The notes beneath the pieces are model-generated. The model was not told the DNA's origin and made no database searches. It saw only the letters and a program-made list of their open reading frames with translations. This document shows positions 18,925 to 27,377 of a DNA stretch of 64,000 bases, piece after piece (positions within the stretch are counted from its first letter, which is position 1; every line of letters starts with the position of its first letter). The position numbers and the translations under genes are program-made. Source of the stretch: Allobosea caraganae (GTDB taxonomy: Bacteria > Pseudomonadota > Alphaproteobacteria > Rhizobiales > Beijerinckiaceae); the NCBI RefSeq assembly GCF_003351345.1, contig NZ_QQTO01000010.1:1-64000 (forward strand). Direction: 5' to 3'.

Positions 18925-19515
18925 TCAGTAGCGGGCCGGCTCCCAGAAGCTGGCGCCGGGGCTCACCATGACCTGGCGCTGCACCGTCTCGTAGACGGGC
19001 GGGATGGTCTCGCGCACCACCTGGGTCGGCCGCAGCATCACCTGGCGCTGGCGCGGGACATAGACGGCGGCGACGGTCTCGTATTCGACGGTCGGAGGCG
19101 AGACCTCGACCGTGCGCTGGCGGTAGCCGTATTGCGCGGGCACCTCGACCCAGCAGCCGACGGTGTTGCCGAACATGTCGCGGCTCACCTCCCAACGCTG
19201 CGTCGGCGGCGAGATCATCACCTTCTCGCTGACCGAGCTGTAGGTCGCCGGGCGATGGTGCGGAATGGTCTGGGCCGGCTGCACCAGCACGTTTTCGGTG
19301 ACGTAGCCGTATTCGGCCGGGACGATGCGGGCCTGCGTCTGCGCCGGCCGGGCGAGATAGGTCTTCGACACCGTGCGGTAGAGCGCAGGCTTCTTGACCA
19401 GCTTGTAGCAGGCGGCGCCCGAGCAATCGGCGGCCTGGGCACCCTGCGCGCCGAGCAGCAGCCCAGCCGCAAGGGCCGAGCCTGCCAATCCCGAAACGAA
19501 AACCTTACGCAGCAT
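18925..19515 (-). CDS. Exported protein with periodic Tyr/Val/Pro repeats
   Basis: A 196-residue protein with a signal peptide (MLRKVFVSGLAGSALAAGLL, cleavage likely after AQA). The mature part consists of about six units of roughly 25 residues with the pattern P-x-Y-x-x-V-x-x-x-V-x-V-x-P: YRTVSKTYLARPAQ, YGYVTENVLVQPAQ, YSSVSEKVMISPPTQ, YGYRQRTVEVSPPT, YETVAAVYVPRQRQVMLRPTQ and YETVQRQVMVSPGAS. The alternation suggests beta-strands linked by Pro turns. Cys residues occur near the mature N-terminus (CSGAAC) and once in the middle. I do not recognise a function. It has its own terminator. Confidence 0.7.
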   Translation of the reverse strand: MLRKVFVSGLAGSALAAGLLLGAQGAQAADCSGAACYKLVKKPALYRTVSKTYLARPAQTQARIVPAEYGYVTENVLVQPAQTIPHHRPATYSSVSEKVMISPPTQRWEVSRDMFGNTVGCWVEVPAQYGYRQRTVEVSPPTVEYETVAAVYVPRQRQVMLRPTQVVRETIPPVYETVQRQVMVSPGASFWEPARY

Positions 19516-19842
19516 GGTCAGCCCCAGCCTGTCGCGGCATCATCGGCCGCTTCGTCTGAGTCAAAAGGCCATTTGCCATTCGTGAACGCAAGGTAAACGC
19601 GCAAACAAGGTAAAATTAACCATGTCGCTCGCGGCGCGGTTGTTCATGCTTGTTGCGATTGGTTGAAAATGATCGCTCGAATGCAACCGATCTCCCGCGA
19701 GGGGCGAATACAGGAGGGGTGAGCGTTGATCGCGGTGGCAACCTTGCGAGCAAAGATGTCGTTCGGTGACGACTTCAGGGCGCGCAGGCAACGTGCTATG
19801 AAGCGCGTCGGATTGGCACAATAATCCCTGGAGGGCTTGGCT
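19516..19842. other. Intergenic region, divergent promoters
   Basis: About 327 bases between divergent genes. It is less GC-rich near 19590-19680 (GGTAAACGC...CAAGGTAAAATTAACC). I saw no stable hairpin, palindrome or short gene in it. It presumably holds both promoters. Confidence 0.4.
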
Positions 19843-20481
19843 ATGTCGGACGCCTACTCCTGCCTGAATCTCGCTTCCATCCGCGCCGCCCGAACCGAGC
19901 GACAACCCTATAACTACATGGTCGCCGACCATGTCATCCAGCCCGACGTCGTCGAAGCGTTAAGGGACGACTTCCCCAATATCCGCGAGACCGGCTTCTT
20001 CCCCGAGCAGGACGTCACGGCCAAAGGCTCCTTCGCCGCCCTGCTGAACGAGATGAAGAGCCGCGAGGTCTCCGAGATCGTCTCGGGCAAGCTCGATATC
20101 GATCTGGTCGAGAAGCCGAAGATGATCACCATCCGCAAGCTCTCGGCTGCCAAGGATGGCCGCATCCACACCGACAGCGAGTCGAAGATCGCGACCCTGC
20201 TCGTCTACCTCAACGACAGCTGGCAGGCCTCCAGCGCCGGACGCTTGCGCGTGCTGCGCAACGGCCAGGATTTCGACGACATGGCCGAGGAGATCAGCCC
20301 GGTCGTCGGCTCGCTCTTCGCTTTCCGCCGCGCCGACAACTCCTGGCACGGCCACACCTCCTTCGTGGGCGAGCGGCGCGTCGTCCAGATGACCTGGCTG
20401 AGGAGCCAGGCCGATGTCGACCGCAAGAAGAGCCGCGGCTCGCTCTCGCACATGTTCAAGAAGGTGTTCCGCTTCGGCTGA
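19843..20481 (+). CDS. 2-oxoglutarate/Fe(II)-dependent oxygenase family protein
   Basis: A 212-residue protein with the double-stranded beta-helix signature of 2OG-Fe(II) dioxygenases: HTDSESKIATLLVYLN carries the HxD iron ligands (His109, Asp111), the distal His is in NSWHGHTSF (His169 or His171), and ERRVVQMTW provides the Arg (about 179) that binds 2-oxoglutarate. The form resembles the prolyl-4-hydroxylase-like group, but the substrate is unknown. GGAGG at 19830-19834 supports the ATG at 19843. It has no signal peptide, and it stands alone between intergenic regions. Confidence 0.75.
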   Translation: MSDAYSCLNLASIRAARTERQPYNYMVADHVIQPDVVEALRDDFPNIRETGFFPEQDVTAKGSFAALLNEMKSREVSEIVSGKLDIDLVEKPKMITIRKLSAAKDGRIHTDSESKIATLLVYLNDSWQASSAGRLRVLRNGQDFDDMAEEISPVVGSLFAFRRADNSWHGHTSFVGERRVVQMTWLRSQADVDRKKSRGSLSHMFKKVFRFG

Positions 20482-20569
20482 GGGGCGGCGCGGCGCGCCG
20501 CCATCTGTCAATCCGGGCGGGCATGGCCTAGGACTCCCGAGGTGAGACCCTCGCGCCTCGGGACATGCC

Positions 20570-21445
20570 ATGCCGACGATCGCCAATGACGACCTGACCG
20601 TGCAGATCGCGCCGCTCGGCGCCGAACTCCAGGCGATTACCGACAAGGCGGGCCGGAACTGGCTCTGGCATGGCGATCCCGCCTTCTGGGCCGGGCGCTC
20701 ACCCCTGCTGTTCCCCGTCATCGGCAAGCACCGCAATGGCGAGGTGCTGATCGACGGCAAGCATTATCCGATCCCGCCGCACGGCATCGCCCGCACCAGC
20801 ACGTTCGAACTCGTCGAGCAGGCGAGGGAGAGTTGCGTGCTGCGGCTGAGCGATACGGCCGGGTCGCGCGCAGCCTATCCGTTCGCCTTCACCTTCGACA
20901 TGGCCTATCGCCTGGAAGGGATGACCTTGGTGCTGGAGGCCCGCATCGAGAACCGCGGCGACCGGCCGATGCCGTTCTGCTTCGGCCATCACCCGGCCTT
21001 CCCCTGGCCGCTGCCGGGCGCGGACGGGCTGCCGCATCAGATCCACCTCGATGGCCCGCGCGCGCCGAAGCATCTCAGGATCGACGGCGACGGCCTGCTG
21101 CAGCCGGAGGTGCACGCGTCGGTGTTCAAGGACGGCGTGCTGACGCTCGACCACGCATACTTTGCCGATGACGCGCTGATCTATGCCGAGGGCACCGGCT
21201 CGAGCCTCTGGTATGGGGCGAAGGGTCATCCGGGCGTGCGGGTCGATTGTCCCGACATGCCGCATCTCGGCATCTGGACCAAGCCGGGCGCGCCCTACAT
21301 CTGCATCGAGCCCTGGCACGGATTGCCATCGGCCGCCGCAGTCGAGGAACCGCTCGACCGTCGCCCCGGTGCGATCACGCTCGCGCCGGGGGAGGCGACG
21401 ACGCTGGCGATGCGGCTTGCGTTTGCCGCCGCTGGCCCGGCCTGA
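20570..21445 (+). CDS. Aldose 1-epimerase family protein
   Basis: A 291-residue galactose-mutarotase-like beta-sandwich protein expected to interconvert sugar anomers. The likely catalytic His residues are in YPIPPHGIAR and FGHHPAFPWP, and the base Glu is in YICIEPWHG. The arrangement is closest to the LacX-type branch rather than to classical GalM. It is cytoplasmic, and the ATG at 20570 gives the family start (TIANDDLTVQIAPLGAEL). No sugar-metabolism genes flank it, so the substrate is not defined. Confidence 0.85.
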   Translation: MPTIANDDLTVQIAPLGAELQAITDKAGRNWLWHGDPAFWAGRSPLLFPVIGKHRNGEVLIDGKHYPIPPHGIARTSTFELVEQARESCVLRLSDTAGSRAAYPFAFTFDMAYRLEGMTLVLEARIENRGDRPMPFCFGHHPAFPWPLPGADGLPHQIHLDGPRAPKHLRIDGDGLLQPEVHASVFKDGVLTLDHAYFADDALIYAEGTGSSLWYGAKGHPGVRVDCPDMPHLGIWTKPGAPYICIEPWHGLPSAAAVEEPLDRRPGAITLAPGEATTLAMRLAFAAAGPA

Positions 21446-21466
21446 CCAGCGGCCCGGCGCTGTCTC

Positions 21467-21763
21467 TCAGTAGCGCCGATCGAAGCGGCGGCCCTCATAT
21501 CCGTCGCCGGCGCGCTCGCCACGGCCGCCGGCGCAGACCAGCCGGCCGTTCTGGTTGCCGACATCGCCATAGCCGCAACTGCGGATGTCGAGCCGTGTCG
21601 GCGTGAACTGCCCGAAGCGGTTCTGGCAGACCGCCTCCAGAATCGGGCCGCGCTGGCGGACATCGGTGCAGGTCGCGCGGTAGCTGCCGCGAACCTGCGC
21701 TTCGGCGGGAAGGCTCGCGCCGAGGGCGGCGAGGGCGAGGGAAGCAGCGAGCAGCGCTTTCAT
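21467..21763 (-). CDS. Exported CVNH-like (cyanovirin-N homology) protein
   Basis: A 98-residue protein with a signal peptide (MKALLAASLALAALGASLPAEA) and one short domain. SYRATCTDVRQRGPILEAVC and LDIRSCGYGDVGNQNGRLVC match the S-C-x6-L-A-x-C ... L-x-C-x2-DI-N-x2-G-x-L-x-C outline of CVNH domains, with four Cys that could make two disulfides. CVNH proteins bind carbohydrate in the known cases; here binding is inference. The C-terminus is Gly/Arg/Tyr-rich. It converges on the epimerase gene. Confidence 0.65.
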   Translation of the reverse strand: MKALLAASLALAALGASLPAEAQVRGSYRATCTDVRQRGPILEAVCQNRFGQFTPTRLDIRSCGYGDVGNQNGRLVCAGGRGERAGDGYEGRRFDRRY

Positions 21764-21858
21764 GGTCGGTCTCCAGTTTCAGCTACCGTTCTAGCTGCAA
21801 ACCAATGAACAGGGGATGAGCGCGACGAGTTCCTTGGCGTTCATGAGCCTTGGCCGCG

Positions 21859-22260
21859 TCAGGCGCTGGTATCCTGGCGATCACGCGCGTGCTGCGCTGC
21901 GCCCTTCTGGTGCGCCACCCATGGCTCCCGGCGGATGGTCCAGAGTTCATAGGCTGGCATCAGCGCGCTGGGCGGGCCGTCCAAGGTGCCGAGCTTGATT
22001 TCGATCTGGTCCGAATCGTCGGCCCAGCTGAAAAGCGATGAGCCGCATGTCGGGCAGAAGCGCTCGCCTCCCGCCCGGCTTTGCCAGCAGCCGAGCTCGC
22101 CCGACAGGGTTGCGCTGGCCCTGGGCCAGATTCCGAAGAAGGAGAAGGCTGAGCCAGAGTCCTTCCGGCAGGTCTCGCAATGGCAGATGCCGACGCGGAT
22201 GGGCTCGCCGTCGAGTTCGTAGCGGACCTGTCCGCAGTTGCAGCCACCGGAAAGCTTCAT
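21859..22260 (-). CDS. GFA family (CENP-V/GFA fold) protein
   Basis: A 133-residue zinc-binding protein of the glutathione-dependent formaldehyde-activating family. The structural zinc ligands are in GGCNCGQVRY and FCPTCGSSLF, and the site typical of the family is CHCETCRKDSGSAF. The ATG at 22258-22260 starts with MKLSGGCNCG and is preferred to a start 16 codons earlier. A catalytic role for most GFA proteins is unproven. Both its neighbours are unrelated. Confidence 0.87.
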   Translation of the reverse strand: MKLSGGCNCGQVRYELDGEPIRVGICHCETCRKDSGSAFSFFGIWPRASATLSGELGCWQSRAGGERFCPTCGSSLFSWADDSDQIEIKLGTLDGPPSALMPAYELWTIRREPWVAHQKGAAQHARDRQDTSA

Positions 22261-22579
22261 CGCGATCTCGCTCGTTCTGGGTTTTCGCCGCCATGGGCAG
22301 CAGACCAACGGCGCTTGGTCCGGGCCGGTTCCAGGGAAGCGTGCTCGGCGGCTCCGGTGCCTTGCAAGGCGACGCCGCTCAACGCCCGCTTTCCACCCAA
22401 CCCGAGCTTAGCCTTGGGATGATCGGATCGCTCCCGGCAATCCCGAAATTGGCCGCCTGAGCGGTCCCGGACGCGCATCCGGTCGAACTTGCAGTTCCGG
22501 CTTGCCTAACGAACCGTTCGGCGAGGCTCTTCCGCGAGAAGCAGCGCGAGCACAATAGCGGGCAGTTCAAGCTGCTCGG
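22261..22579. other. Region before the methylase fragment, no supported gene
   Basis: About 319 bases. Several short frames exist, but none has a recognisable domain or a good start. It may contain eroded phage DNA, because the next feature is a methylase that lacks its N-terminal half. Confidence 0.35.
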
Positions 22580-23023
22580 ATGCGGTTGCTGTACCGTCGG
22601 GGCACACGGAACCCCGACACGCTCACCGACCTGGAGCGCGCTGCCCGCTTCCTCTATCTCCAGAAGCTCGCCTTAGGCGGCAAGGTCGCCAGCCAATCCT
22701 TCGGCATCGACACGAAGGCGCCGGCGCGCTTCGACATCACCCGGCTCAGCTCGCTGCTGGAAGCCGTGCATGACCGTCTCTCGGGCGTCTGGATCGAGTG
22801 CCTGCCCTGGCAGGAGTTCATCCGGCGCTGGGACCGGCCGGGCACGCTGTTCTATCTCGATCCGCCCTATTGGGGGACCGAGCACTTCTATGGGCGAGGC
22901 ATGTTCGGTCGGGAGGAATTCGAGCAGTTGAGCGGGGCTTTACAGGCGCCTCAAGGCCGCTTCCAGCGACCGCTCCCTGGCAGTGATTCTACGAAAGGTT
23001 GCACGTGGGGCAGGCCATGCTAG
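22580..23023 (+). pseudogene. DNA adenine methylase fragment (phage Dam type)
   Basis: The middle of a D12-class N6-adenine methyltransferase: LTDLERAARFLYLQKLALGGKVASQ and the catalytic DPPYWGTEHFYG are clear. The normal N-terminal AdoMet-binding part with its PFxGxG motif is absent, and after LSGALQ the frame departs from the family pattern, where a GRFxxSLND-type segment is expected; the remaining residues look random (probable frameshift). The gene is therefore broken at both ends. The ATG at 22580 is only the first in-frame Met. Confidence 0.7.
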
Positions 23024-23057
23024 CTTTCGGTGACGGCGTGACCTAAGGGGACTTCGG

Positions 23058-24188
23058 ATGAGCGTGCCAGATGATGGGAGCGTGAGCTGGCCCAAGATTT
23101 CGCCAGACACCGGCTCTTTCTGGTCTGATCAAGGCGCTCAGGATCCGGTCATCTTCAAGTTCCCGGAGCGGGTGTTCATCGACAAGGGCGTCGCCTTCAA
23201 CGGTGCTTTCGCTGACGTCAACATGGTCGGACAAAGCCCTCTGGCCATGGCGCTCCACTCCTGGGCCCCTCGCGATGCGAGCCTTTATGCCAGCTCCGGC
23301 AAGGGTGCGATGGCGATCGTCGGCCATACGCAGACGTCTGATCGAACGGGGTGGCCCGCGTTGCCAACCTACACGCCGGCGGCGATCGGAGTTTCAGGCT
23401 TTTCGATCAACGACGTCACAACCGGAACGCTTGGTCAGTCATGGGGCCTCTATGGGGATGCCGTTCGCATGCCCGGTGCAGGCTTCACGGTTGGCGCCGA
23501 GATCACCTGCGCGAACCTTGGTGATAACAGCGCGCTGACGCCGTACAATGTGAAAACCGGAGGGGCGAACTCGGGCGTCACCCTGTGGCTTGCGTCAGGC
23601 TCTGGGCTGGACGCGGTCGGCTACCCCGGCCCGGTCAATGATGTCGCGGCGGGGCTGGTGTTCCTGTCTTCGTTCGCCGACGACAGCGCACGCATGGGCA
23701 GGGGCATCGTTTTCGATAGAAGCTCGATCAGGGGCACCGATGGCGCCACAGGAGCAGGAACCGCGATTGCCTTTGCGAAAGGCCATGCCATCGAATGGTT
23801 CAACTCCTCGGGAAGCGCGACCAGCTTCGTCATTGGCCAGGCAACGCAGGCCGCCAATGCGGTGGGAATCCAGCTCGATGACAACGGGCTGAACGTCACC
23901 GATCGAACGGGAGGGGTAGGGCTTAGGGTTGCGCCCGGCGCGAACCTTGCCAATCACTTTCTGATTCAACCTTCGGCCGCCGGGTCAGTCCCCTTCATCG
24001 CGGTGGAGGGCTCCGACGCTAGCGTGGATTTCCAGATCAAGCCAAAGGGTCCGGCTGGCCTGCTGCAACTGGGTTACTATTCCGGGATCGCCACCAATCC
24101 GGCGGGCTTTACCGCGGATCGGTACATTTATATCAGGCAAGCCGATGGGGTAGCTTTGGCGATTCCTTGCCGCTTGGCCGGCTGGTAG
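23058..24188 (+). CDS. Phage tail- or surface-like protein, hypothetical
   Basis: A 376-residue protein rich in Gly, Ser, Ala, Asp and Thr, without Cys apart from two residues, and with a periodic beta-strand look (for example WGLYGDAVRMPGAGFTVG, GVGLRVAPGANLAN). The end, ADRYIYIRQADGVALAIPCRL, recalls the GYIxIxDxxGxxRKLxV endings of phage-related structural proteins in Alphaproteobacteria. No signal peptide is seen. The ATG at 23058 has GGGGAC upstream; other starts are possible. The role as a phage tail or virion component is inference from context. Confidence 0.55.
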   Translation: MSVPDDGSVSWPKISPDTGSFWSDQGAQDPVIFKFPERVFIDKGVAFNGAFADVNMVGQSPLAMALHSWAPRDASLYASSGKGAMAIVGHTQTSDRTGWPALPTYTPAAIGVSGFSINDVTTGTLGQSWGLYGDAVRMPGAGFTVGAEITCANLGDNSALTPYNVKTGGANSGVTLWLASGSGLDAVGYPGPVNDVAAGLVFLSSFADDSARMGRGIVFDRSSIRGTDGATGAGTAIAFAKGHAIEWFNSSGSATSFVIGQATQAANAVGIQLDDNGLNVTDRTGGVGLRVAPGANLANHFLIQPSAAGSVPFIAVEGSDASVDFQIKPKGPAGLLQLGYYSGIATNPAGFTADRYIYIRQADGVALAIPCRLAGW

Positions 24189-24200
24189 CAGGAGAGAGAC

Positions 24201-24374
24201 GTGGTTCTGGACAGTGAAGACCATCGCAGATTGCTGCTCAGCATGATCAATCAAGCCACGGTGCCCGGCTCAGCGGTCGAGATCGTCGCGGACCTGAAGT
24301 TGGCCATCACAAATGCGACGATCACCGAGCAGCCAGTACGTCACGACACGTCGAAGTCGCTTGCAGCTGAGTGA
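24201..24374 (+). CDS. Small phage-associated protein (57 residues)
   Basis: The GTG at 24201 opens a 57-codon frame with AGGAGAGAG just upstream, a very good ribosome-binding site. It begins LDSEDHRRLLLSMINQATVPGSAV and continues as one predicted amphipathic helix (EIVADLKLAITNA). It follows the structural-like gene by 12 bases, so the two are probably one transcription unit. I know of similar small acidic-basic helical proteins beside phage structural genes, but not a function. Confidence 0.6.
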   Translation: MVLDSEDHRRLLLSMINQATVPGSAVEIVADLKLAITNATITEQPVRHDTSKSLAAE

Positions 24375-24473
24375 CGGCAATAATCATATGGCAGCCGCCG
24401 GTCGAGAAGCCGGCGCTTAGCTCGGCGCACGCCCTTAACGGCCTCTGAGCACGGTGTCAGATTTTCAATCTGT

Positions 24474-24513
24474 TGCCATTTGATCGTTCGCTCGCTGCCA
24501 TATGATCCTTCGC
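24474..24513. repeat. Short tandem direct repeats (IS-end-like)
   Basis: TGCCATTTGATCGTTCGC (24474-24491) and TGCCATATGATCCTTCGC (24496-24513) agree at 16 of 18 positions, 22 bases apart. TGCCAT-TGATC repeats of this kind occur at the ends of some IS21-family elements, so this may be the trace of a lost insertion sequence, but no transposase gene is nearby. Confidence 0.35.
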
Positions 24514-24523
24514 GCTACAACGC

Positions 24524-25825
24524 TCAGGTCTGGCCCGGCCTGAGCTTGTAGAAGACGTGCCGTCCGATCACGTCCATCTTCTTCAGCTTCTTTGCCCAGT
24601 ACGGCCGGACGTAATCGGCGTGGTAGTGCGTGGAGGCGCCGACTTCGGCGAGGTAGGTCGTGCCTTCGTAGACCTCGCGGGCGATGCGCACGGCAGCGCG
24701 CCACGGCTCCGGCTCGGTGATGCGCAGCGTCTTGCCCTCGCAGGCGAAGGTGAACTGGCAGGCGAGGTAGCGGTTGCGGTTCTGGTAGACCGTGCCGCAG
24801 ACCGAGTCGGGGTAGAGCCCGCTCTTGACCCGGTTGAGCACGACCTGCGCCACCGCGGCGCGGCCCTCGTCCGATTCCGAGCGCGCCTCGAAATAGACCG
24901 CTTCGGCCAGGCAGCGCTGCTCCTTGGCCATGTTGTCGGGCACGATCAGCCCGGTATAGATCTCGCGCGGGCCGGGGTCGGCCTTACCGACGATGCTGGT
25001 CGACGAGGTCGAGCCCCTGGCGACGACGCTCGGCTTGGCGACCTGCCCGAGGGCGGGAGTGGGCGGAGGCGGCAGCGTCGCGATGTTGTAGTTCACCGAC
25101 GGCGTCGAGGAGGATTGCGCCGAGTTGCGCGGCACCGAGGGCGACGAGCCGTCGATGCTCTCCAGGTGCAGCTCGGCCTGGCGCGGCGAGGTGATGATCG
25201 GCTTCAGCGAGCTCGGCGAGGACTCCGACAGCGCCGGGTCGGTCAGCCCCTCGTCATAGGGCATCGGCTCGAAGCCGACCGGCGGCTCCGTGATCTCGTG
25301 CTCGCGGATCGCATCGAGCGAGAAGCCCGCCGAGATCAGCCCGGTCTGGTTGTCGCCGAAGACGATGTTTTCCAGCTCGCGCGGCGGCGCGCTGGCGGAG
25401 ATCGACGGGCGCAGGCCCGGCAGCGGGTCGCCCTTGTGGCTGCGGTCGACCTCGGGAAAGGCGCTGGCCGTGCGCTTCATGTCCTCGCGCGGCAGCCGCG
25501 GATCGATGACGACGCGCCGCTCGGGATCGTCGAAGGAGAGATGCGCCTGCTGGATGGTCGAGGACAGCGACAGGCCGGGCAGCCGGAAGGCGCTGGCGGC
25601 GACGAGGAGCGAGGGACCCTCCTCCAGCTCCGACAGGATCGCCGGCGCCACGCGTGGCACGGTGGAGAGCGGGGCGCTGTCGAGCGCGGCGTTCTGGCCG
25701 GCCGAGGCGGTGAACGAGACCAGCAGGCCGAAGGACAGGGCCCAGGGCGCGGCCGTGGCGAGCGCCCACCGGACCTGGACCGATCCGCCGCGCTTTCTCC
25801 GCCGATGCAGACGCAACTGACTCAA
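24524..25825 (-). CDS. SleB/CwlJ-type cell wall hydrolase
   Basis: A 433-residue exported protein. A basic N-terminus and hydrophobic segment (VRWALATAAPWALSFGLLVSFTASA) form a signal or anchor, then about 240 Pro/Ser-rich residues without obvious structure, then a C-terminal hydrolase of the SleB family. Visible motifs are CLAEAVYFEARSES, AVAQVVLNRV, CGTVYQN and ACQFTFACEGK, with the predicted catalytic Glu in EAVYFEAR. It should cleave peptidoglycan in the periplasm. Hyphomicrobiales genomes often carry such proteins with long linkers. Confidence 0.9.
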   Translation of the reverse strand: MSQLRLHRRRKRGGSVQVRWALATAAPWALSFGLLVSFTASAGQNAALDSAPLSTVPRVAPAILSELEEGPSLLVAASAFRLPGLSLSSTIQQAHLSFDDPERRVVIDPRLPREDMKRTASAFPEVDRSHKGDPLPGLRPSISASAPPRELENIVFGDNQTGLISAGFSLDAIREHEITEPPVGFEPMPYDEGLTDPALSESSPSSLKPIITSPRQAELHLESIDGSSPSVPRNSAQSSSTPSVNYNIATLPPPPTPALGQVAKPSVVARGSTSSTSIVGKADPGPREIYTGLIVPDNMAKEQRCLAEAVYFEARSESDEGRAAVAQVVLNRVKSGLYPDSVCGTVYQNRNRYLACQFTFACEGKTLRITEPEPWRAAVRIAREVYEGTTYLAEVGASTHYHADYVRPYWAKKLKKMDVIGRHVFYKLRPGQT

Positions 25826-26074
25826 GATCGTCCTACCCGCCCTGACAACACGGTATCGGCGGCGCAGATTCGCGCGCCTTCCGACGAATCCGTTATCGAT
25901 GCGGTAGGGTTGAGGGCCGGTTAATGACCTTGCGGAATCTTCGCCGGCCTACGCAGCCCATGCAGGGCCGTGATGCGGGCTTTCACGAAAAGGCGTTGTT
26001 CCGGCGCGGCCTCAAACGCTAACGTGCAGCCACACGATCTTCGTATCTTGCCTCATATCTTACCGGAGAATCCC

Positions 26075-27313
26075 ATGAACACGGCCGCCCCGCGCAGCTA
26101 TGCTCCGGAGATCATCGTCGCCGCCGGCTGCCTGATCGCGCTCATCACTTTCGGACCGCGCGCCAGCGCTGGCCTGTTCCAGATTCCGATGACGGTGCAG
26201 TTCGGCTGGGGCCGCGACACGTTCGGCCTGGCGCTCGCCATCCAGAACCTGCTCTGGGGCCTGGGCGCGCCCTTCGCCGGCGCGATCGCCGACCGCTTCG
26301 GCACGGTCCGCGTGCTCTGCGTCGGGGCGATCCTCTACGGCCTCGGCCTCGTCACGATGGCCTATGCCACGACGCCGCTGCAGCTCCATCTCGGCGCCGG
26401 CGTGCTGATCGGCTTCGGCCTCTCGGCCTGCTCGTTCAACCTCGTGCTCGCCGCCTTCGGCAAGCTCCTGCCCGAGCAATGGCGGCCGATGGCCTTTGGC
26501 GCCGGCACCGCGGCTGGCTCCTTCGGCCAGTTCCTGTTCCCGCCGATCGGCAACATCCTGATCGACACGCTGGGCTGGCAGCAGGCGCTCGTCGTCTTCG
26601 CCTTCACCCTGCTGCCGGTGCTGCCGCTCTCGGTCATGCTGGCGACGCGCAAGCTCGGCGGCTCCGCCGCGCAGACGGCCGCCGCCGCCAACCTGCCGAA
26701 CCAGACCATCGTCCAGGCCCTGACCGAGGCCTTCAAGCATCGCAGCTACGTCTTCCTGGTGCTCGGCTTCTTCACCTGCGGCTTCCAGCTCGCCTTCATC
26801 ACCGTGCACATGCCGGCCTATCTCAAGGATGCTGGCCTGCCGGCCTGGGTCGGCGGCTGGACGCTGGCCGTGATCGGGCTGGCCAACGCGGTGGGCTCGC
26901 TGACCTCCGGCTGGCTCTCGACGCGCATGCCCAAGCGCCATCTGCTCGCCTGGATCTATCTCGGCCGCGCCGTGGCGATCGCCGCCTTCATCCTGCTGCC
27001 GGCGAGCCCCGTGACGGCGCTGAGCTTCGGAGTGGTCATCGGCCTGTTCTGGCTCTCGACGGTGCCGCCGACGTCGTCGCTGGTCATGCTGATGTTCGGC
27101 ACCAAGTACATGGCGATGCTCTACGGCTTCGCCTTCTTCTCGCATCAGGTCGGCGGCTTCCTCGGCGTGCTGCTTGGCGGCGTGCTCTACGAGCAGTTCG
27201 GCTCCTATATCATTGTGTGGTGGCTCTCGGTCGCGCTCGGCGTCGCCTCGGCGTTGATCAACCTGCCGATCGTCGAGAAGCCGGTAGCGCGCGGGGTTCC
27301 GCAACCCGCTTGA
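26075..27313 (+). CDS. MFS transporter
   Basis: A 412-residue inner-membrane protein with 12 hydrophobic segments. The loop motif DRFGTVR between segments 2 and 3 and the QFLFPPIGNIL and HQVGGFLGVLLGG segments are typical of the major facilitator superfamily. The closest type by appearance is the oxalate/formate- and monocarboxylate-like branch, but the substrate cannot be assigned. The ATG at 26075 has GGAGA upstream; an upstream open frame from 25970 lacks a ribosome-binding site. A dispersed repeat follows it. Confidence 0.9.
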   Translation: MNTAAPRSYAPEIIVAAGCLIALITFGPRASAGLFQIPMTVQFGWGRDTFGLALAIQNLLWGLGAPFAGAIADRFGTVRVLCVGAILYGLGLVTMAYATTPLQLHLGAGVLIGFGLSACSFNLVLAAFGKLLPEQWRPMAFGAGTAAGSFGQFLFPPIGNILIDTLGWQQALVVFAFTLLPVLPLSVMLATRKLGGSAAQTAAAANLPNQTIVQALTEAFKHRSYVFLVLGFFTCGFQLAFITVHMPAYLKDAGLPAWVGGWTLAVIGLANAVGSLTSGWLSTRMPKRHLLAWIYLGRAVAIAAFILLPASPVTALSFGVVIGLFWLSTVPPTSSLVMLMFGTKYMAMLYGFAFFSHQVGGFLGVLLGGVLYEQFGSYIIVWWLSVALGVASALINLPIVEKPVARGVPQPA

Positions 27314-27377
27314 CCAAAGGCGCACGGGCTTGCCGCTTGCGGGCGGCGGCTCGGTGGGCTCATCTCTTCGCATGTCA

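Larger units (their letters stand above)
22580..24374. mobile_element. Degenerate phage remnant
   Basis: The broken methylase, a beta-rich structural-looking protein and a small protein with a strong ribosome-binding site lie in sequence on one strand, between ordinary chromosomal genes. No integrase, capsid or terminase gene and no flanking tRNA or att repeats were seen, so only a fragment remains. The boundaries are uncertain. Confidence 0.45.
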
